Origin: Ga0077555 sp963746315
GTDB lineage: Bacteria; Pseudomonadota; Alphaproteobacteria; Rhizobiales; Hyphomicrobiaceae
Assembly (NCBI GenBank): GCA_963746315.1
Contig: CAVVAR010000010.1
Location: 62,001 to 126,000, forward strand
DNA length: 64,000 bases
Direction: 5' to 3'
This document shows positions 1 to 8,450 of the stretch, in pieces; the first letter of the stretch is position 1, and each line of letters begins with the position of its first letter. Under the pieces are notes generated by a model. It did not search any database, was not told the DNA's origin, and was given only the letters and a program-made list of their open reading frames with translations. A program made the translations under genes and the position numbers.

Positions 1-410
1 TCGATGTGCAGCGCCGTCTGCTTGCGCATGGCCTCGTAGTTCTCGGCCAGTGTGCGGTTGAGGTTCTTCTTGCAGAAGCCCTCGGTGGCGACGAGCGAGA
101 TCGAGCCCGAGAGCGTCAGCTTGTCCTTAAAGGCCAGCGCGCGGTCGAGGCCGGAGGCGTTGAACCAGAGCGCCGTATAGTCGACCCCCGGCTTGGCCTT
201 GAAGCCGGCGACCGTCTGCTCGGCGTCCGCCCATTGCGGCACGACGCGCGGCGAGACGAACGAGCACGCCTGGATGTGATGCAGGCCGGTCTCGGCCAGC
301 GCCTCGATCAGCTTGATCTTGTCGGAGGTCGGGATCGGACCCGGTTCGATCTGGAAGCCTTCGCGGGGGCCTTCCTCGTGAATGGCGACGTGCTTGGGAA
401 GATCGGACAT
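1..410 (-). CDS. Hydroxymethylglutaryl-CoA lyase-like protein (partial, 3' end outside window)
   Basis: About 136 N-terminal residues of a DRE-TIM-type lyase are visible; the frame runs off the window. The N-terminus carries an E-E-G-P-R-E-G-F-Q motif followed by E-P-G-P-I-P-T and a C-S-F-V-S-P-R-V-V-P-Q stretch, matching the start of the HMG-CoA lyase TIM barrel, where the usual motif is G-P-R-D-G-L-Q. Here Glu replaces the normally metal-binding Asp, so the substrate may differ from HMG-CoA. The family cleaves 3-hydroxy-3-methylglutaryl-CoA-type esters in leucine and organic acid catabolism. The ATG at 410 is preceded by GAGGAG at good spacing. Confident in the superfamily, less so in the substrate. 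Confidence 0.8.
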   Translation of the reverse strand, partial: MSDLPKHVAIHEEGPREGFQIEPGPIPTSDKIKLIEALAETGLHHIQACSFVSPRVVPQWADAEQTVAGFKAKPGVDYTALWFNASGLDRALAFKDKLTLSGSISLVATEGFCKKNLNRTLAENYEAMRKQTALHI

Positions 411-724
411 GGGGCGGCTCCTCGCGGACTCGGTTGTCGGTTGCCGCCAGAATGCGCCGGCCGGGCGTGAGTGTCGAGATGGATGTGGGGCAAGGAGTGG
501 CCGCCCGCTACGGTGGCTCGGTCAGGGCTTCCTGCGGCCGAGAGGCAATTGGTGTACCTCGGCCATTGTCAGATTTGGCGCAGGTGATGTTAGCCCCACC
601 GAGACATCGTGCCGGTTTGCGACGCACCCGGCGCCCTTGCTCAAAACGGGATTCTGGCTAGTTCATCTTTCGCAAATGCGTGCTCGGCCTCATACTGCAT
701 CGGCACTACGGTCTGCGACTGGAC
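411..724. other. Intergenic region, no gene seen
   Basis: This stretch separates the start of the lyase gene from the 3' end of the AraC-type gene. Apart from the GAGGAG ribosome binding site of the lyase near 420-425, I see no gene, strong hairpin or repeat. The open frames here have no recognisable protein features. Confidence 0.4.
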
Positions 725-1750
725 CTAGCGGCGTGTTGGGTGCAGGGTCATCAGGTCGGGACTGTCACCGGCGCCGTCGCGCCAGCGCCCGGGACTGAGG
801 CCGGTCACACGCTTGAATGCGCGAGAGAAAGCGGCCTCCGATTCGTAGCCGATGTCGGCCGCGATTTTCGCGATCGGATCACGTCCATTGCGGAGGCGTT
901 CAGCAGCAAGCTGGATGCGCCAGCCGATGACGTAGTCGATCGGTGGCCGTCCCAGCAAGGCGTTGAAGCGTTCGGATAGAACCGTGCGCGAAGCGCCGGC
1001 TTCCCGTGCGAGGCTGTCAACGGTCCAGGAACGTACCGGATCGGCATGGATGAGCTTCAGTGCTTGACCGACGATGGAATCGTTCAACGCTGCCAGCAAT
1101 CCCTTGCTATCCTGGCGCAGGCTCGAGGCATGGCGGCGCAACATTTCGATGAATAGCAGCTCCATCAGACGGCCGAGCATGATGTCGGCACCGGGGGAGG
1201 CTGCGTCGACGAGTGCCATGATGTCCCGCACCGTGCTGATCACGAGCTCCCCGGCCTTGAAGTCGCCCGGCCGTGCGATGACGAATTCGGGGAGGCTTCG
1301 GAATAGCGGCATCGCGAGGAATTCCGACAATTCGAGAAGGCCGCAGATCAGGCGTGCCTCAGGGCCGCCGCCTCCATGGTCGGACGTCCAGAGACCAGGA
1401 TGATTGCCTTGGCGGACGGTGCTCTCAACCGGCACGATAGGGACGTCGTCACCCTCCCAGAACTGGTGCGCATCGGCGAACGGGATCAGAAGCAGATCGC
1501 CAGCGGCGAGCCGACGTCGGTTGCCGCTTGCCGACTCGAACATGCAGGTCCCGGCCGTGATCAGGTGGAAGACGCTGATGTGGCGCAGGTGTGCTGCCGG
1601 CATACTGGGGTCGAACCGTTTGCCAGACCTGATTCCAAACGGCGCGGTGTAACGGCCGCTGAAAAACACGGCGCCGGTCAGGCGAACAGCGCGCAGCATA
1701 TCCGTCAAGACATCCGGCGTTCCGGCACGGGAATCCGGCGTTCCGGTCAT
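725..1750 (-). CDS. AraC family transcriptional regulator with cupin-type sensor domain
   Basis: The protein has an N-terminal cupin-like domain (around residues 15-190, with H-L-I-T-A-G-T and L-I-P-F-A-D-A-H-Q-F signatures of the AraC-binding cupin_6 type) and a C-terminal double helix-turn-helix of about 100 residues (D-S-L-A-R-E-A-G-A-S-R, then I-A-A-D-I-G-Y-E-S-E-A-A-F-S-R-A-F-K). It is a DNA-binding regulator with a probable small-molecule sensor. The start at 1750 is preferred over 1801 because it leaves a 62-bp divergent promoter region with the acyl-CoA dehydrogenase gene, which is its likely target. Confidence 0.85.
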   Translation of the reverse strand: MTGTPDSRAGTPDVLTDMLRAVRLTGAVFFSGRYTAPFGIRSGKRFDPSMPAAHLRHISVFHLITAGTCMFESASGNRRRLAAGDLLLIPFADAHQFWEGDDVPIVPVESTVRQGNHPGLWTSDHGGGGPEARLICGLLELSEFLAMPLFRSLPEFVIARPGDFKAGELVISTVRDIMALVDAASPGADIMLGRLMELLFIEMLRRHASSLRQDSKGLLAALNDSIVGQALKLIHADPVRSWTVDSLAREAGASRTVLSERFNALLGRPPIDYVIGWRIQLAAERLRNGRDPIAKIAADIGYESEAAFSRAFKRVTGLSPGRWRDGAGDSPDLMTLHPTRR

Positions 1751-1812
1751 TGCCGATTGGCCTCGATCGACACAAAAATTCGCACAAGGAATGCATATCA
1801 AAGGAGATTTTC

Positions 1813-2961
1813 ATGTCTGCTGCAACTGCTCATAATAAAATCACGGAAGCGTCCTTCGACTGGCGCGCAACATTGGCCAAGCTGGCGCCACGCTTGGAGG
1901 CCACCGAAAAGCACTGCGACCAGACGAAGGAATACGTCGCCGACAACATGGCACTTCTGCGCGAGCACGGGTTCTTGGCCCTTGCCGTCCCGCGCGAACT
2001 CGGTGGCGCTGGGTTGCTGCCTGCAGAGCTGGCCGAATTCCTGCGCATGCTGGGACGCATCTCCAGCGCGACGGCGCTGACCATGTCCATGCACACGCAT
2101 CCCGTGGCCTTTGCCGCTTGGCGGTGGCGTCACCAGAAAGCGCCAACTGACGCCCTGCTGAAACGGATCGCGGCCGAGCGGTTGCAACTCCTCACTTCTG
2201 GTGGCTCGGACTGGCTGCCTGGCTCGGGAACAGCGACCAAGGTCGAGGGCGGTTACAGGGTCAACGGCCGTAAGGTCTTTGCCAGCGGCGCGCCATCGGC
2301 CAATCTGTTCATGACGATGGCTGTGGAGCAGACGCCCGAGGGACCGATGGTGATGCACATCGCCGTTCCCCTCGCATCCCCCGGCATCAGCATTATCGAG
2401 ACCTGGGACACGATGGGTATGCGCGGCACGGCCTCGCACGACGTGGTGTTCGAAGATGTGTTCGTGCCGGATGCCGCTGTCTCGGTGCGTCGGCCGTCTG
2501 GCGCTTGGCATCCGATCATGCATCTGATCTCGATGGTGGCGTTTCCGCTTGTTTATGCCGTCTACACTGGCATCGCCGAGGCAGCCTGCGGGATCGCCGT
2601 CGCGGCTGCCAAGCGCAAAGGAACGACCTCGGTCGAGCTGGTCGGCGAACTGCAGACCGAGTGGATGGCGACGCGTATCGCTCACGACAGCATGGTGGCC
2701 TTCGCGGAGACGGCGCAACCGGGAGAGGCGACGACCAGCGAGATATTCACGTATCGCAGTCTGATCGCCCGCAGCGCGCTCAAGACTGTCGAACTCGCAC
2801 TCGAGGTGACCGGCGGCGGGAGCTACTTTCGCGAGCAGGTGGTGGAGCGGTTGTTCCGTGACATCCAAGGCGCGCGTTTCCATCCACTGCGCCCCGTCGA
2901 CCAGCGAAAACTTGCCGGTCGCATGGCGCTGGGGTTGCCGGTCGATGAGGTGCAGCGATAG
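1813..2961 (+). CDS. Acyl-CoA dehydrogenase family protein
   Basis: This is a 382-residue flavoprotein of the acyl-CoA dehydrogenase fold: an N-terminal helical domain (L-A-V-P-R-E-L-G-G-A-G), a central beta domain (W-D-T-M-G-M-R-G-T-A-S-H-D-V-V-F-E-D-V-F-V-P) and a C-terminal helical bundle. The G-M-R-G-T-A-S stretch corresponds to the substrate-contact segment of the family. The usual Y-E-G-T/S catalytic-Glu signature is not obvious; the equivalent segment reads R-D-I-Q-G-A-R-F-H-P, as in divergent members that need not be classical beta-oxidation enzymes. AAGGAG precedes the ATG at 1813. It is divergent from the AraC regulator, which probably controls it. Confidence 0.88.
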   Translation: MSAATAHNKITEASFDWRATLAKLAPRLEATEKHCDQTKEYVADNMALLREHGFLALAVPRELGGAGLLPAELAEFLRMLGRISSATALTMSMHTHPVAFAAWRWRHQKAPTDALLKRIAAERLQLLTSGGSDWLPGSGTATKVEGGYRVNGRKVFASGAPSANLFMTMAVEQTPEGPMVMHIAVPLASPGISIIETWDTMGMRGTASHDVVFEDVFVPDAAVSVRRPSGAWHPIMHLISMVAFPLVYAVYTGIAEAACGIAVAAAKRKGTTSVELVGELQTEWMATRIAHDSMVAFAETAQPGEATTSEIFTYRSLIARSALKTVELALEVTGGGSYFREQVVERLFRDIQGARFHPLRPVDQRKLAGRMALGLPVDEVQR

Positions 2962-3064
2962 GAGCGAACACATTCTGCAGCTGGCCGGCGCATCGCTCCC
3001 TAACGGCGGCGCTCGGCGTGCTGGGGACATCTGAGGACTCCCATGCCCGGCCCACCTGCCCCAC

Positions 3065-4108
3065 TTACGAGTTCGGGCCGCGATCCATCGAGATGGGCTG
3101 CCAGCGCTTCAGGCCGGCGGTGGTGAGCACCACCGGGTTGACGCAGGAGAGCGGCCAGCGACCCGACAGCACGTTGGCGATCTCCTGGCCGACGCGGCGC
3201 TTGCGGGCCGGGTCGAAGCGGGCGGAGGCCGAGGCGTTGTGCGGGGCGAGGATGACGTTGGTCATCTTCAGTAGCGGATTGTCCGGCTTGACCGGCTCGA
3301 TCTCGAACACGTCGAGCCCGGCGCCAGCGATCCAGCCCTCCTGCAGCGCCTTGATGAGGCCGGCCTCCTCGACGGTGGGCCCGCGCCCCGTGTTGACGAA
3401 AATGCAGGTCGGCTTCATGCGGCGGAAGTGCTGGCCCTTGAGGAAACCCTGCGCCTCCGGCGTCGCCGGCATGTGCATGGAGATGAAGTCGGACCGGGTC
3501 AGCACGTCGTCGAGCGAGACCGGCTCGACGCCGTGCTCGGCAATCGTCTGTTCGTCGATGAAGGGGTCGTGCGCAATCAGGTTGAGGCCGAACGCCTTGG
3601 CGCGCCGTGCGGTGGCACGGGCAACGCGACCGAAGGCGATGAAGCCGAGCGTCTGGCCCATCAGGCGCGGAATCTTCAAGAGCTGCGGACGGCCCTCGGT
3701 CCAGCGACCCTCGCGCACCATGCGGTCCTGCTCGATGGCGCGCCGGTGGGCGGCGAGCAGCAGCATCATGGCGTGGTCGGCCACCTCCTCGATGAAGGTG
3801 TCCGGGCAGTTGGTGACGGGGATGCCCTTGGCGGTGGCGGCGGCGACGTCGACCGTATCGACGCCGACCGAGCCGAGCGAGATCACCTTGCACTTGGTGA
3901 GCGCATGCAGCATCGGGGCCGTGAATTTCATGCCTTTCGCGTAGACGGCGTCGGCTGTCGGCGCGAGCGCGATGAAGGCCTCCGGCGTCGGGTCGCACTC
4001 GACGATCTCGACATCGAGCGGGTCCAGCGCCTCCATCTCATGGTTGTAGCCGCCGAGACCCGTGGAGATGGTGGTCGCCTTGGTTGTGAGAACGCGGTAG
4101 CGCGGCAT
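3065..4108 (-). CDS. D-2-hydroxyacid dehydrogenase (NAD-dependent)
   Basis: A 347-residue member of the D-isomer 2-hydroxyacid dehydrogenase family. The NAD-binding segment is L-G-F-I-A-F-G-R-V-A-R near residue 150, with an Ala in the middle glycine position of the usual GxGxxG. The catalytic triad is in place: Arg in N-T-G-R-G, Glu in F-E-I-E-P-V and His in A-P-H-N-A-S. Family members reduce 2-oxoacids or oxidise D-2-hydroxyacids (glycerate, phosphoglycerate, formate and others); the substrate cannot be read here. The start at 4108 (M-P-R-Y-R-V-L) removes an N-terminal stretch unlike the family. A palindromic repeat cluster lies just upstream. Confidence 0.85.
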   Translation of the reverse strand: MPRYRVLTTKATTISTGLGGYNHEMEALDPLDVEIVECDPTPEAFIALAPTADAVYAKGMKFTAPMLHALTKCKVISLGSVGVDTVDVAAATAKGIPVTNCPDTFIEEVADHAMMLLLAAHRRAIEQDRMVREGRWTEGRPQLLKIPRLMGQTLGFIAFGRVARATARRAKAFGLNLIAHDPFIDEQTIAEHGVEPVSLDDVLTRSDFISMHMPATPEAQGFLKGQHFRRMKPTCIFVNTGRGPTVEEAGLIKALQEGWIAGAGLDVFEIEPVKPDNPLLKMTNVILAPHNASASARFDPARKRRVGQEIANVLSGRWPLSCVNPVVLTTAGLKRWQPISMDRGPNS

Positions 4109-4206
4109 GAGGAGGCCTCTCTTGTACCCTGAGCGTCGCAAGCCAAGCGCAGGTGCGGTCTGGCGTGCAACTACCATTTTTGGCGATCGCGCGTTCCCCA
4201 GTCGCC

Positions 4207-4342
4207 GCGTCGGGTCTTGCGAAGGGCTCGACCCGACCGAATGTCACCGGCGCGGTAGGTCGGGTCGAGATTGCACTTTGAGACCCGACAGGGCGAGCAC
4301 AAACCCCGACGCGTCGGGTCTCGCGAAGGGCTCGACCCGACC
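4207..4342. repeat. REP-like palindromic repeat cluster (three units)
   Basis: Two direct copies of a roughly 32-bp unit occur at 4207-4238 and 4311-4342, each with a GTCGGGTC arm and a GACCCGAC arm around a short centre containing GCGAAGGGCT. A third, looser inverted unit lies between them at about 4255-4289. Copies differ by one base in the centre (CTTGC versus CTCGC). The cluster lies between two co-directional genes, upstream of the hydroxyacid dehydrogenase, as repetitive extragenic palindromes typically do. Confidence 0.75.
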
Positions 4343-4374
4343 TACGCCGAGATGGCTGGGAACGGCCCCTGCCC

Positions 4375-5559
4375 TCACTCCGCCGCAGCGGCGGTGACCT
4401 TGCCCTTGAAGGCCGGCATGACCTCCTTGGAGAAGCGCTCGAGCTGCTCCATCGCCATCGCGAGCGGGGTGCCCATCGGCAGCGAGCAGGAGACGCGCTC
4501 GAGGCCCGGCAGGACCGCCTCGGTCCTCTTCAGCGCCTCGATGATCTCCTCGGCCGTACCGGCGAGGAAGCCGCCGGCGCTCACCGCATCCTCGATGCGC
4601 GGCAGCTTGGTGTTGGGCACCAGCGCCGGATTGCGCATGGCGGCGATCTGCTCCTCGGTGATGGCACGCACGAGGCGCAACTCGCCGAACATCTTCATGT
4701 TCTCCTCGTAGTAGATCGCGGCCTCCTTCATGGCCTGCTCCTTCGACGAGGCGATGTGGAACTGGTAGCCGATCGACATGCGCTCGCCCGGCACGAGATC
4801 GATGCCGCGGCGCTTATAAGCAGCGCGGAAGCCGTCGACATGGCGTTGCACCACGCCACCCTCGGCCGAGCCGCCGCCGATGACGCCGCAGATGCCGTGC
4901 TTGGCCATGAAGTCGAAGGCGCGCTCCGAGCCGGACTGGATCGGCTGCCAGCACTCGACGGGGAGCTTGAGAGGCCGTGGAACGAGCGTCAGCTCTTTCA
5001 GTGTGTAGCCGCGATAGGGCACCTCGGGCGGGCACGTATAATACTTGCCCTTGTGCGAGAACTTCTCCTCGTTGAAGGCCTTGAAGACGAGGTCGGTGCC
5101 TTCCTCGAACATCTCTCGGTTGGCGTCCTGATCGATCAACGGCGCGCCGAAGGTCTCGACCTCGCGCGTGTGATAGCCGCGGGCCACCCCGAACACGGTG
5201 CGACCACGGGTGAGGATCTCGGCGGTGGCGTAATCCTCGGCAAGACGCAGCGGATGCCACATCGGCACGACGTTGAAACCGCAGCCGATCCTGATGTTCT
5301 TAGTGATGCCGGCGAGGTGCATCGCCATCATCAGCAGGTTTGGGATGCACTCGGTGCCTTCGGGCTGAAAATGATGCTCGGCCATCCAGAAGGTGTCGTA
5401 GCCGAGACGGTCCATCGTCCGGGCGTACTCCTCGGCCTTGTAGAGGGCGCCGGCCAATTGCTCGGTGGTGTAATGGCGCTCATTGACCGGCTTTCCGAGA
5501 TAGCCGCAGTCCTCCATGTCGACGGTGCCGACGTAGGAGCTGTCGAAATACTTGAGCAT
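4375..5559 (-). CDS. LLM class flavin-dependent oxidoreductase (luciferase-like monooxygenase)
   Basis: A 394-residue bacterial-luciferase-like monooxygenase. Typical features are the early F-W-M-A-E-H-H-F motif, the I-R-I-G-C-G-F-N-V-V-P strand, the H-P-L-R-L-A-E-D-Y-A-T segment and a G-R-T-V-F-G-V-A-R-G-Y motif that binds flavin phosphate. These enzymes use reduced FMN or F420 and oxygen to oxidise small organic substrates and need a partner reductase. The PNPOx-like and aldo/keto reductase genes upstream on the same strand suggest a shared oxidation pathway, though no substrate can be named. Confidence 0.88.
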   Translation of the reverse strand: MLKYFDSSYVGTVDMEDCGYLGKPVNERHYTTEQLAGALYKAEEYARTMDRLGYDTFWMAEHHFQPEGTECIPNLLMMAMHLAGITKNIRIGCGFNVVPMWHPLRLAEDYATAEILTRGRTVFGVARGYHTREVETFGAPLIDQDANREMFEEGTDLVFKAFNEEKFSHKGKYYTCPPEVPYRGYTLKELTLVPRPLKLPVECWQPIQSGSERAFDFMAKHGICGVIGGGSAEGGVVQRHVDGFRAAYKRRGIDLVPGERMSIGYQFHIASSKEQAMKEAAIYYEENMKMFGELRLVRAITEEQIAAMRNPALVPNTKLPRIEDAVSAGGFLAGTAEEIIEALKRTEAVLPGLERVSCSLPMGTPLAMAMEQLERFSKEVMPAFKGKVTAAAAE

Positions 5560-5668
5560 GGGGTTCCCTCCGGGGCGACAAGCACCCGTTCGCCGGGCGC
5601 GATCAGATTTGTCCGGACAGGCTAAGCTGGAAGGCCAGAGCGGGCAACAGTGGTCTGCAGCCGCGCCG

Positions 5669-6709
5669 TCATGGTGTGGGCAAATGAGCGGCGAGCAGCC
5701 CTGCGGTCTTGAGGTCCGACCAGAATGCGGCCGGGATCGGAATGGCGCGCGCCTTCAAGTTGGCCTCGACCTCTTGGGGGCCGGTGGCGCCGAGGACGGC
5801 CGCCTTCACGGTCGGCTCGGCCAGCACGAACTGGATCGCTGCGGCGTTGAGGGGCACGCGGTGGGCCGCCGCGATCTCCTCGATGCGCACGAGACGGGCC
5901 ATGATGTCGGCCGGGGGCGGGTTGTAGTTGAAGGTCGCCGTCGCCGACTTCGAGCCGAGCGCCAGCAGGCCCGAGTTGAACACGGCCGCGAGCAGCAAGC
6001 CCACGCCACGCTTCCGGCAGAGGTCCATGAACTCGAGCGTTTCGGGCGTGTGGGTCAGCAGCGTGTACTGGCCGGCCATCATGATGCAGTCGAAATCGCC
6101 GGCCTCGACGAAGCGGCGGCACCAGCGCGTGTCGTTGATGCCGGCGCCGATGGCTTTGAGGTCGCCCGAGCGGCGCAGCTCGTCGAGGGCCTTGTAGGCG
6201 CCCTCCATGGCGGCCTTGAAGTAGGGCTCGGCGGCAGCGTCGGAGCCATGCGTGAACGCATCGACGTCATGGATGAAGGCGATATCGATCCGCGAGACGC
6301 CCATGCGGAGGTACGAGTGCTCGAGCGAGCGCATGACGCCGTCGTAGCTGTAGTCGTAGCGCGGAAACATCGGCAGGCCGCCGACGCGCAGGCCGGTCGT
6401 CTCGTCCGAGGCGCGGAGCGGGCGCATGATGCGGCCGATTTTGGTCGAGAGCACGTAGTCGGACGCAGGCACCGACTGCAGAAAGCGGCCAACACGCAGC
6501 TCGCTACGGCCGTACCCGTAGTAGGGCGAGGTGTCGTAGTAGCGGCCCCCGCCTTTCCAGAGCGCCGCCATCGAGGCGTGCGCGTCGTCGTCGCTGATCT
6601 TGAAGCGGAAGTTGCCGATCGGCGCCCCACCGAAACCGATCTCGGTGACGGCGAGCCCGGCGTGGCCGACGGGGCGGGTGGGGAGTGCTGTTGCTCCAGA
6701 TCGCAGCAT
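5669..6709 (-). CDS. Aldo/keto reductase
   Basis: A 346-residue NADP-dependent aldo/keto reductase of the D-threo-aldose/L-fucose dehydrogenase-like subgroup. The catalytic tetrad is visible: Asp and Tyr in Y-Y-D-T-S-P-Y-Y-G-Y-G-R-S-E, Lys in S-T-K-I-G-R and His in F-I-H-D-V-D. The NADP phosphate-binding region near V-L-G-A-T-G is in the C-terminal third. The ATG at 6709 begins M-L-R-S-G, just before the conserved V-G-H-A-G-L-A-V-T-E-I-G-F-G-G-A-P. The upstream gene ends 34 bp away on the same strand, so co-transcription is likely. Confidence 0.88.
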   Translation of the reverse strand: MLRSGATALPTRPVGHAGLAVTEIGFGGAPIGNFRFKISDDDAHASMAALWKGGGRYYDTSPYYGYGRSELRVGRFLQSVPASDYVLSTKIGRIMRPLRASDETTGLRVGGLPMFPRYDYSYDGVMRSLEHSYLRMGVSRIDIAFIHDVDAFTHGSDAAAEPYFKAAMEGAYKALDELRRSGDLKAIGAGINDTRWCRRFVEAGDFDCIMMAGQYTLLTHTPETLEFMDLCRKRGVGLLLAAVFNSGLLALGSKSATATFNYNPPPADIMARLVRIEEIAAAHRVPLNAAAIQFVLAEPTVKAAVLGATGPQEVEANLKARAIPIPAAFWSDLKTAGLLAAHLPTP

Positions 6710-6743
6710 GCCATGGTCCTTCTTCGGCGTTCCGCCTGGGGCT

Positions 6744-7310
6744 TCAGCCGTCCTGTTTGCCGGCGATGTAGCGATCGGTGGCACGTGTGGGCAGGCCATC
6801 GATGCTTTGCGTTCGTCTCGACGTTTTCTTCACCCACGCGGCGGGATCGGCTTGCCGGTGGTACTTGGTCAGCGTGTCGCGCTCGCGATCGAACGCCATG
6901 AACGGCACGCCCCAGCCGCAGCTCGTTTGGACACTTTCGACGTCGATCACAAAGATCTGGCGGGTCCCGGGCAGCAGCGCGAATTGCGCTTCCAAGGCCG
7001 CCCAGCCTGCGTCTTGCGGCAAAACCGGACGTCCTCGACCGTAGATGCGCAGGATCAGCGCAGGCTGCTCGAAATTGCAGAACATGACGGTGATGCGGCC
7101 GTCCGCTGCAAGATGCGCATGCGTCTCGTTACCCGAGCCGCCGAGATCGAGGTAAGCGACCCGCTGCGGCCCCAGCACGCGAAAGCAGTCGAGACCTTTT
7201 GGCGACAGGTTGATCCTTGCCTCGGCTGCCGCCGTTGCCACGAAGAAAATGGCCTGCTTGCCGATCATCTCGACATGGGCGTCGGTCAAGTTCTCGGTGA
7301 ATTCGGCCAT
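6744..7310 (-). CDS. Pyridoxamine 5'-phosphate oxidase family protein (FMN-binding split barrel)
   Basis: A 188-residue protein with the split-barrel fold: F-F-V-A-T-A-A near the N-terminus, V-A-Y-L-D-L-G-G-S-G-N-E-T-H-A-H as the flavin-contacting loop, I-T-V-M-F-C-N-F and the L-R-I-Y-G-R-G strand. Such proteins bind FMN or F420 and act as oxidases or flavin reductases. The C-terminal third (C-G-W-G-V-P-F-M-A-F) is typical of the general stress/PNPOx-like subgroup rather than PdxH. GGAAGG precedes the ATG at 7310. It probably forms an operon with the aldo/keto reductase. Confidence 0.85.
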   Translation of the reverse strand: MAEFTENLTDAHVEMIGKQAIFFVATAAAEARINLSPKGLDCFRVLGPQRVAYLDLGGSGNETHAHLAADGRITVMFCNFEQPALILRIYGRGRPVLPQDAGWAALEAQFALLPGTRQIFVIDVESVQTSCGWGVPFMAFDRERDTLTKYHRQADPAAWVKKTSRRTQSIDGLPTRATDRYIAGKQDG

Positions 7311-7478
7311 GGGGACTGGTCCTTCCGCAACAGCCACGGATTGGGGTCGAACTCGAAGGCGAGCCCAATGTGATCAGTGCCGACGATAGCATCAGTTTTC
7401 TGGCGCAAGAACGCCGATTGGCGTGTCGAGCCAGGCGACCTCATGCTCGGCGCCGATCAGGCGAATGGCCTCCCCGCC

Positions 7479-8351
7479 CTACCGCACGAACCTGTAATCA
7501 AACCCGCACTTGCCATACGGCTTGATCAGGCCGGCCGTCGGGCTGGGGAAATGGATCGGCAGGATGACCGTTGGCGTGTCGCAGACGCGGTCGAGGAAGC
7601 GGCGGCGGGATTGGGCGGCCTCGGCGCGGTCGACGTCGAAGATGGTGGACCACTCGGGCTCACGGCATTGCAGCGCGTGGTGCATCATGTCGCCGGTGAC
7701 GACGGCCTTCTGGCCCTTCGACGAGATGTTGACACACATATGGCGCGGCGAATGGCCGGGCGTCGGCGTGAGCGTGAAGGTGTCGTCGAGCTCGTAGGTG
7801 TTGTCGACGAGCAGCGCCTGGCCGGCCTCGACGACCGGGCGGCAATTGTTGGTCCACACCGTGCCCGGCGGATTGCGGCCTTCCTTGGTGGCGGCCTCCC
7901 ACCAGGCGTACTCGTCCTTGTGGAAGATGTACTTGGCGTTGGGGAAAGTCGGCACCCAGCGGCCGTTGACGAGGCGCGTGTTCCAGCCGGTATGGTCGAT
8001 GTGGAGATGCGTGCAGAAGACGTGCGTGATCTCCTCGAAAGAGAGGCCGGCCTTCTTGAAGTTGTCGAGCCAGGGCTGGGTGTCGAAGTCCATCGGCGCG
8101 GGGTGACCCTTGTTCTCGCCGAGGCAGGTATCGACCAGCACGAGGTGCTTCGGCGTGCGCACGACGAACGTCTGGTAGGTGATGACCATCTTGCCGGTGG
8201 CGGGGTCGAAGACCTCTGGCTCCAGCGTGCGCAGATGCTCGCGGGCGACGGCGTGGTCGTAGGACGGAAACATGTCGACCGGGCGGCGCCAGGGGCCGTC
8301 GCGCTCGATGATGGAGGTGATGGTGACATCGCCGATGGTGAGCGAGCGCAT
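7479..8351 (-). CDS. MBL-fold metallo-hydrolase (AHL lactonase-like)
   Basis: A 290-residue metallo-beta-lactamase-fold hydrolase. The zinc motif H-L-H-I-D-H-T-G sits near residue 115, with further ligands at P-G-H-S-P-R-H, G-D-M-M-H-H and the C-terminal L-P-I-H-F-P. The D-T-C-L-G and H-K-D-E-Y arrangement recalls the lactonase/quorum-quenching and alkyl-hydrolase subgroup. It could open a lactone or hydrolyse another ester. It is transcribed in the same direction as the PhnM-like gene upstream, with about 100 bp between them. Confidence 0.88.
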   Translation of the reverse strand: MRSLTIGDVTITSIIERDGPWRRPVDMFPSYDHAVAREHLRTLEPEVFDPATGKMVITYQTFVVRTPKHLVLVDTCLGENKGHPAPMDFDTQPWLDNFKKAGLSFEEITHVFCTHLHIDHTGWNTRLVNGRWVPTFPNAKYIFHKDEYAWWEAATKEGRNPPGTVWTNNCRPVVEAGQALLVDNTYELDDTFTLTPTPGHSPRHMCVNISSKGQKAVVTGDMMHHALQCREPEWSTIFDVDRAEAAQSRRRFLDRVCDTPTVILPIHFPSPTAGLIKPYGKCGFDYRFVR

Positions 8352-8450
8352 GGCAGTGCTCCCGTGTTGCTGGAGTTGAAGAGCCGTGCAGCAACGCTGC
8401 CACCTCCGGCAACCGCCAACAATGGGAAAATAAGGCCCCCGCCCGCCGCG

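Noticed and set aside
6..470. Plus-strand frame of 154 residues at the window start
   Set aside because: It is antisense to the HMG-CoA lyase-like gene, whose protein matches a known family; the plus-strand product is Arg/Gly-rich with no features.
5552..6901. Plus-strand frame of 449 residues
   Set aside because: It mirrors the aldo/keto reductase gene on the other strand and reads as His/Arg/Val-rich shadow sequence.
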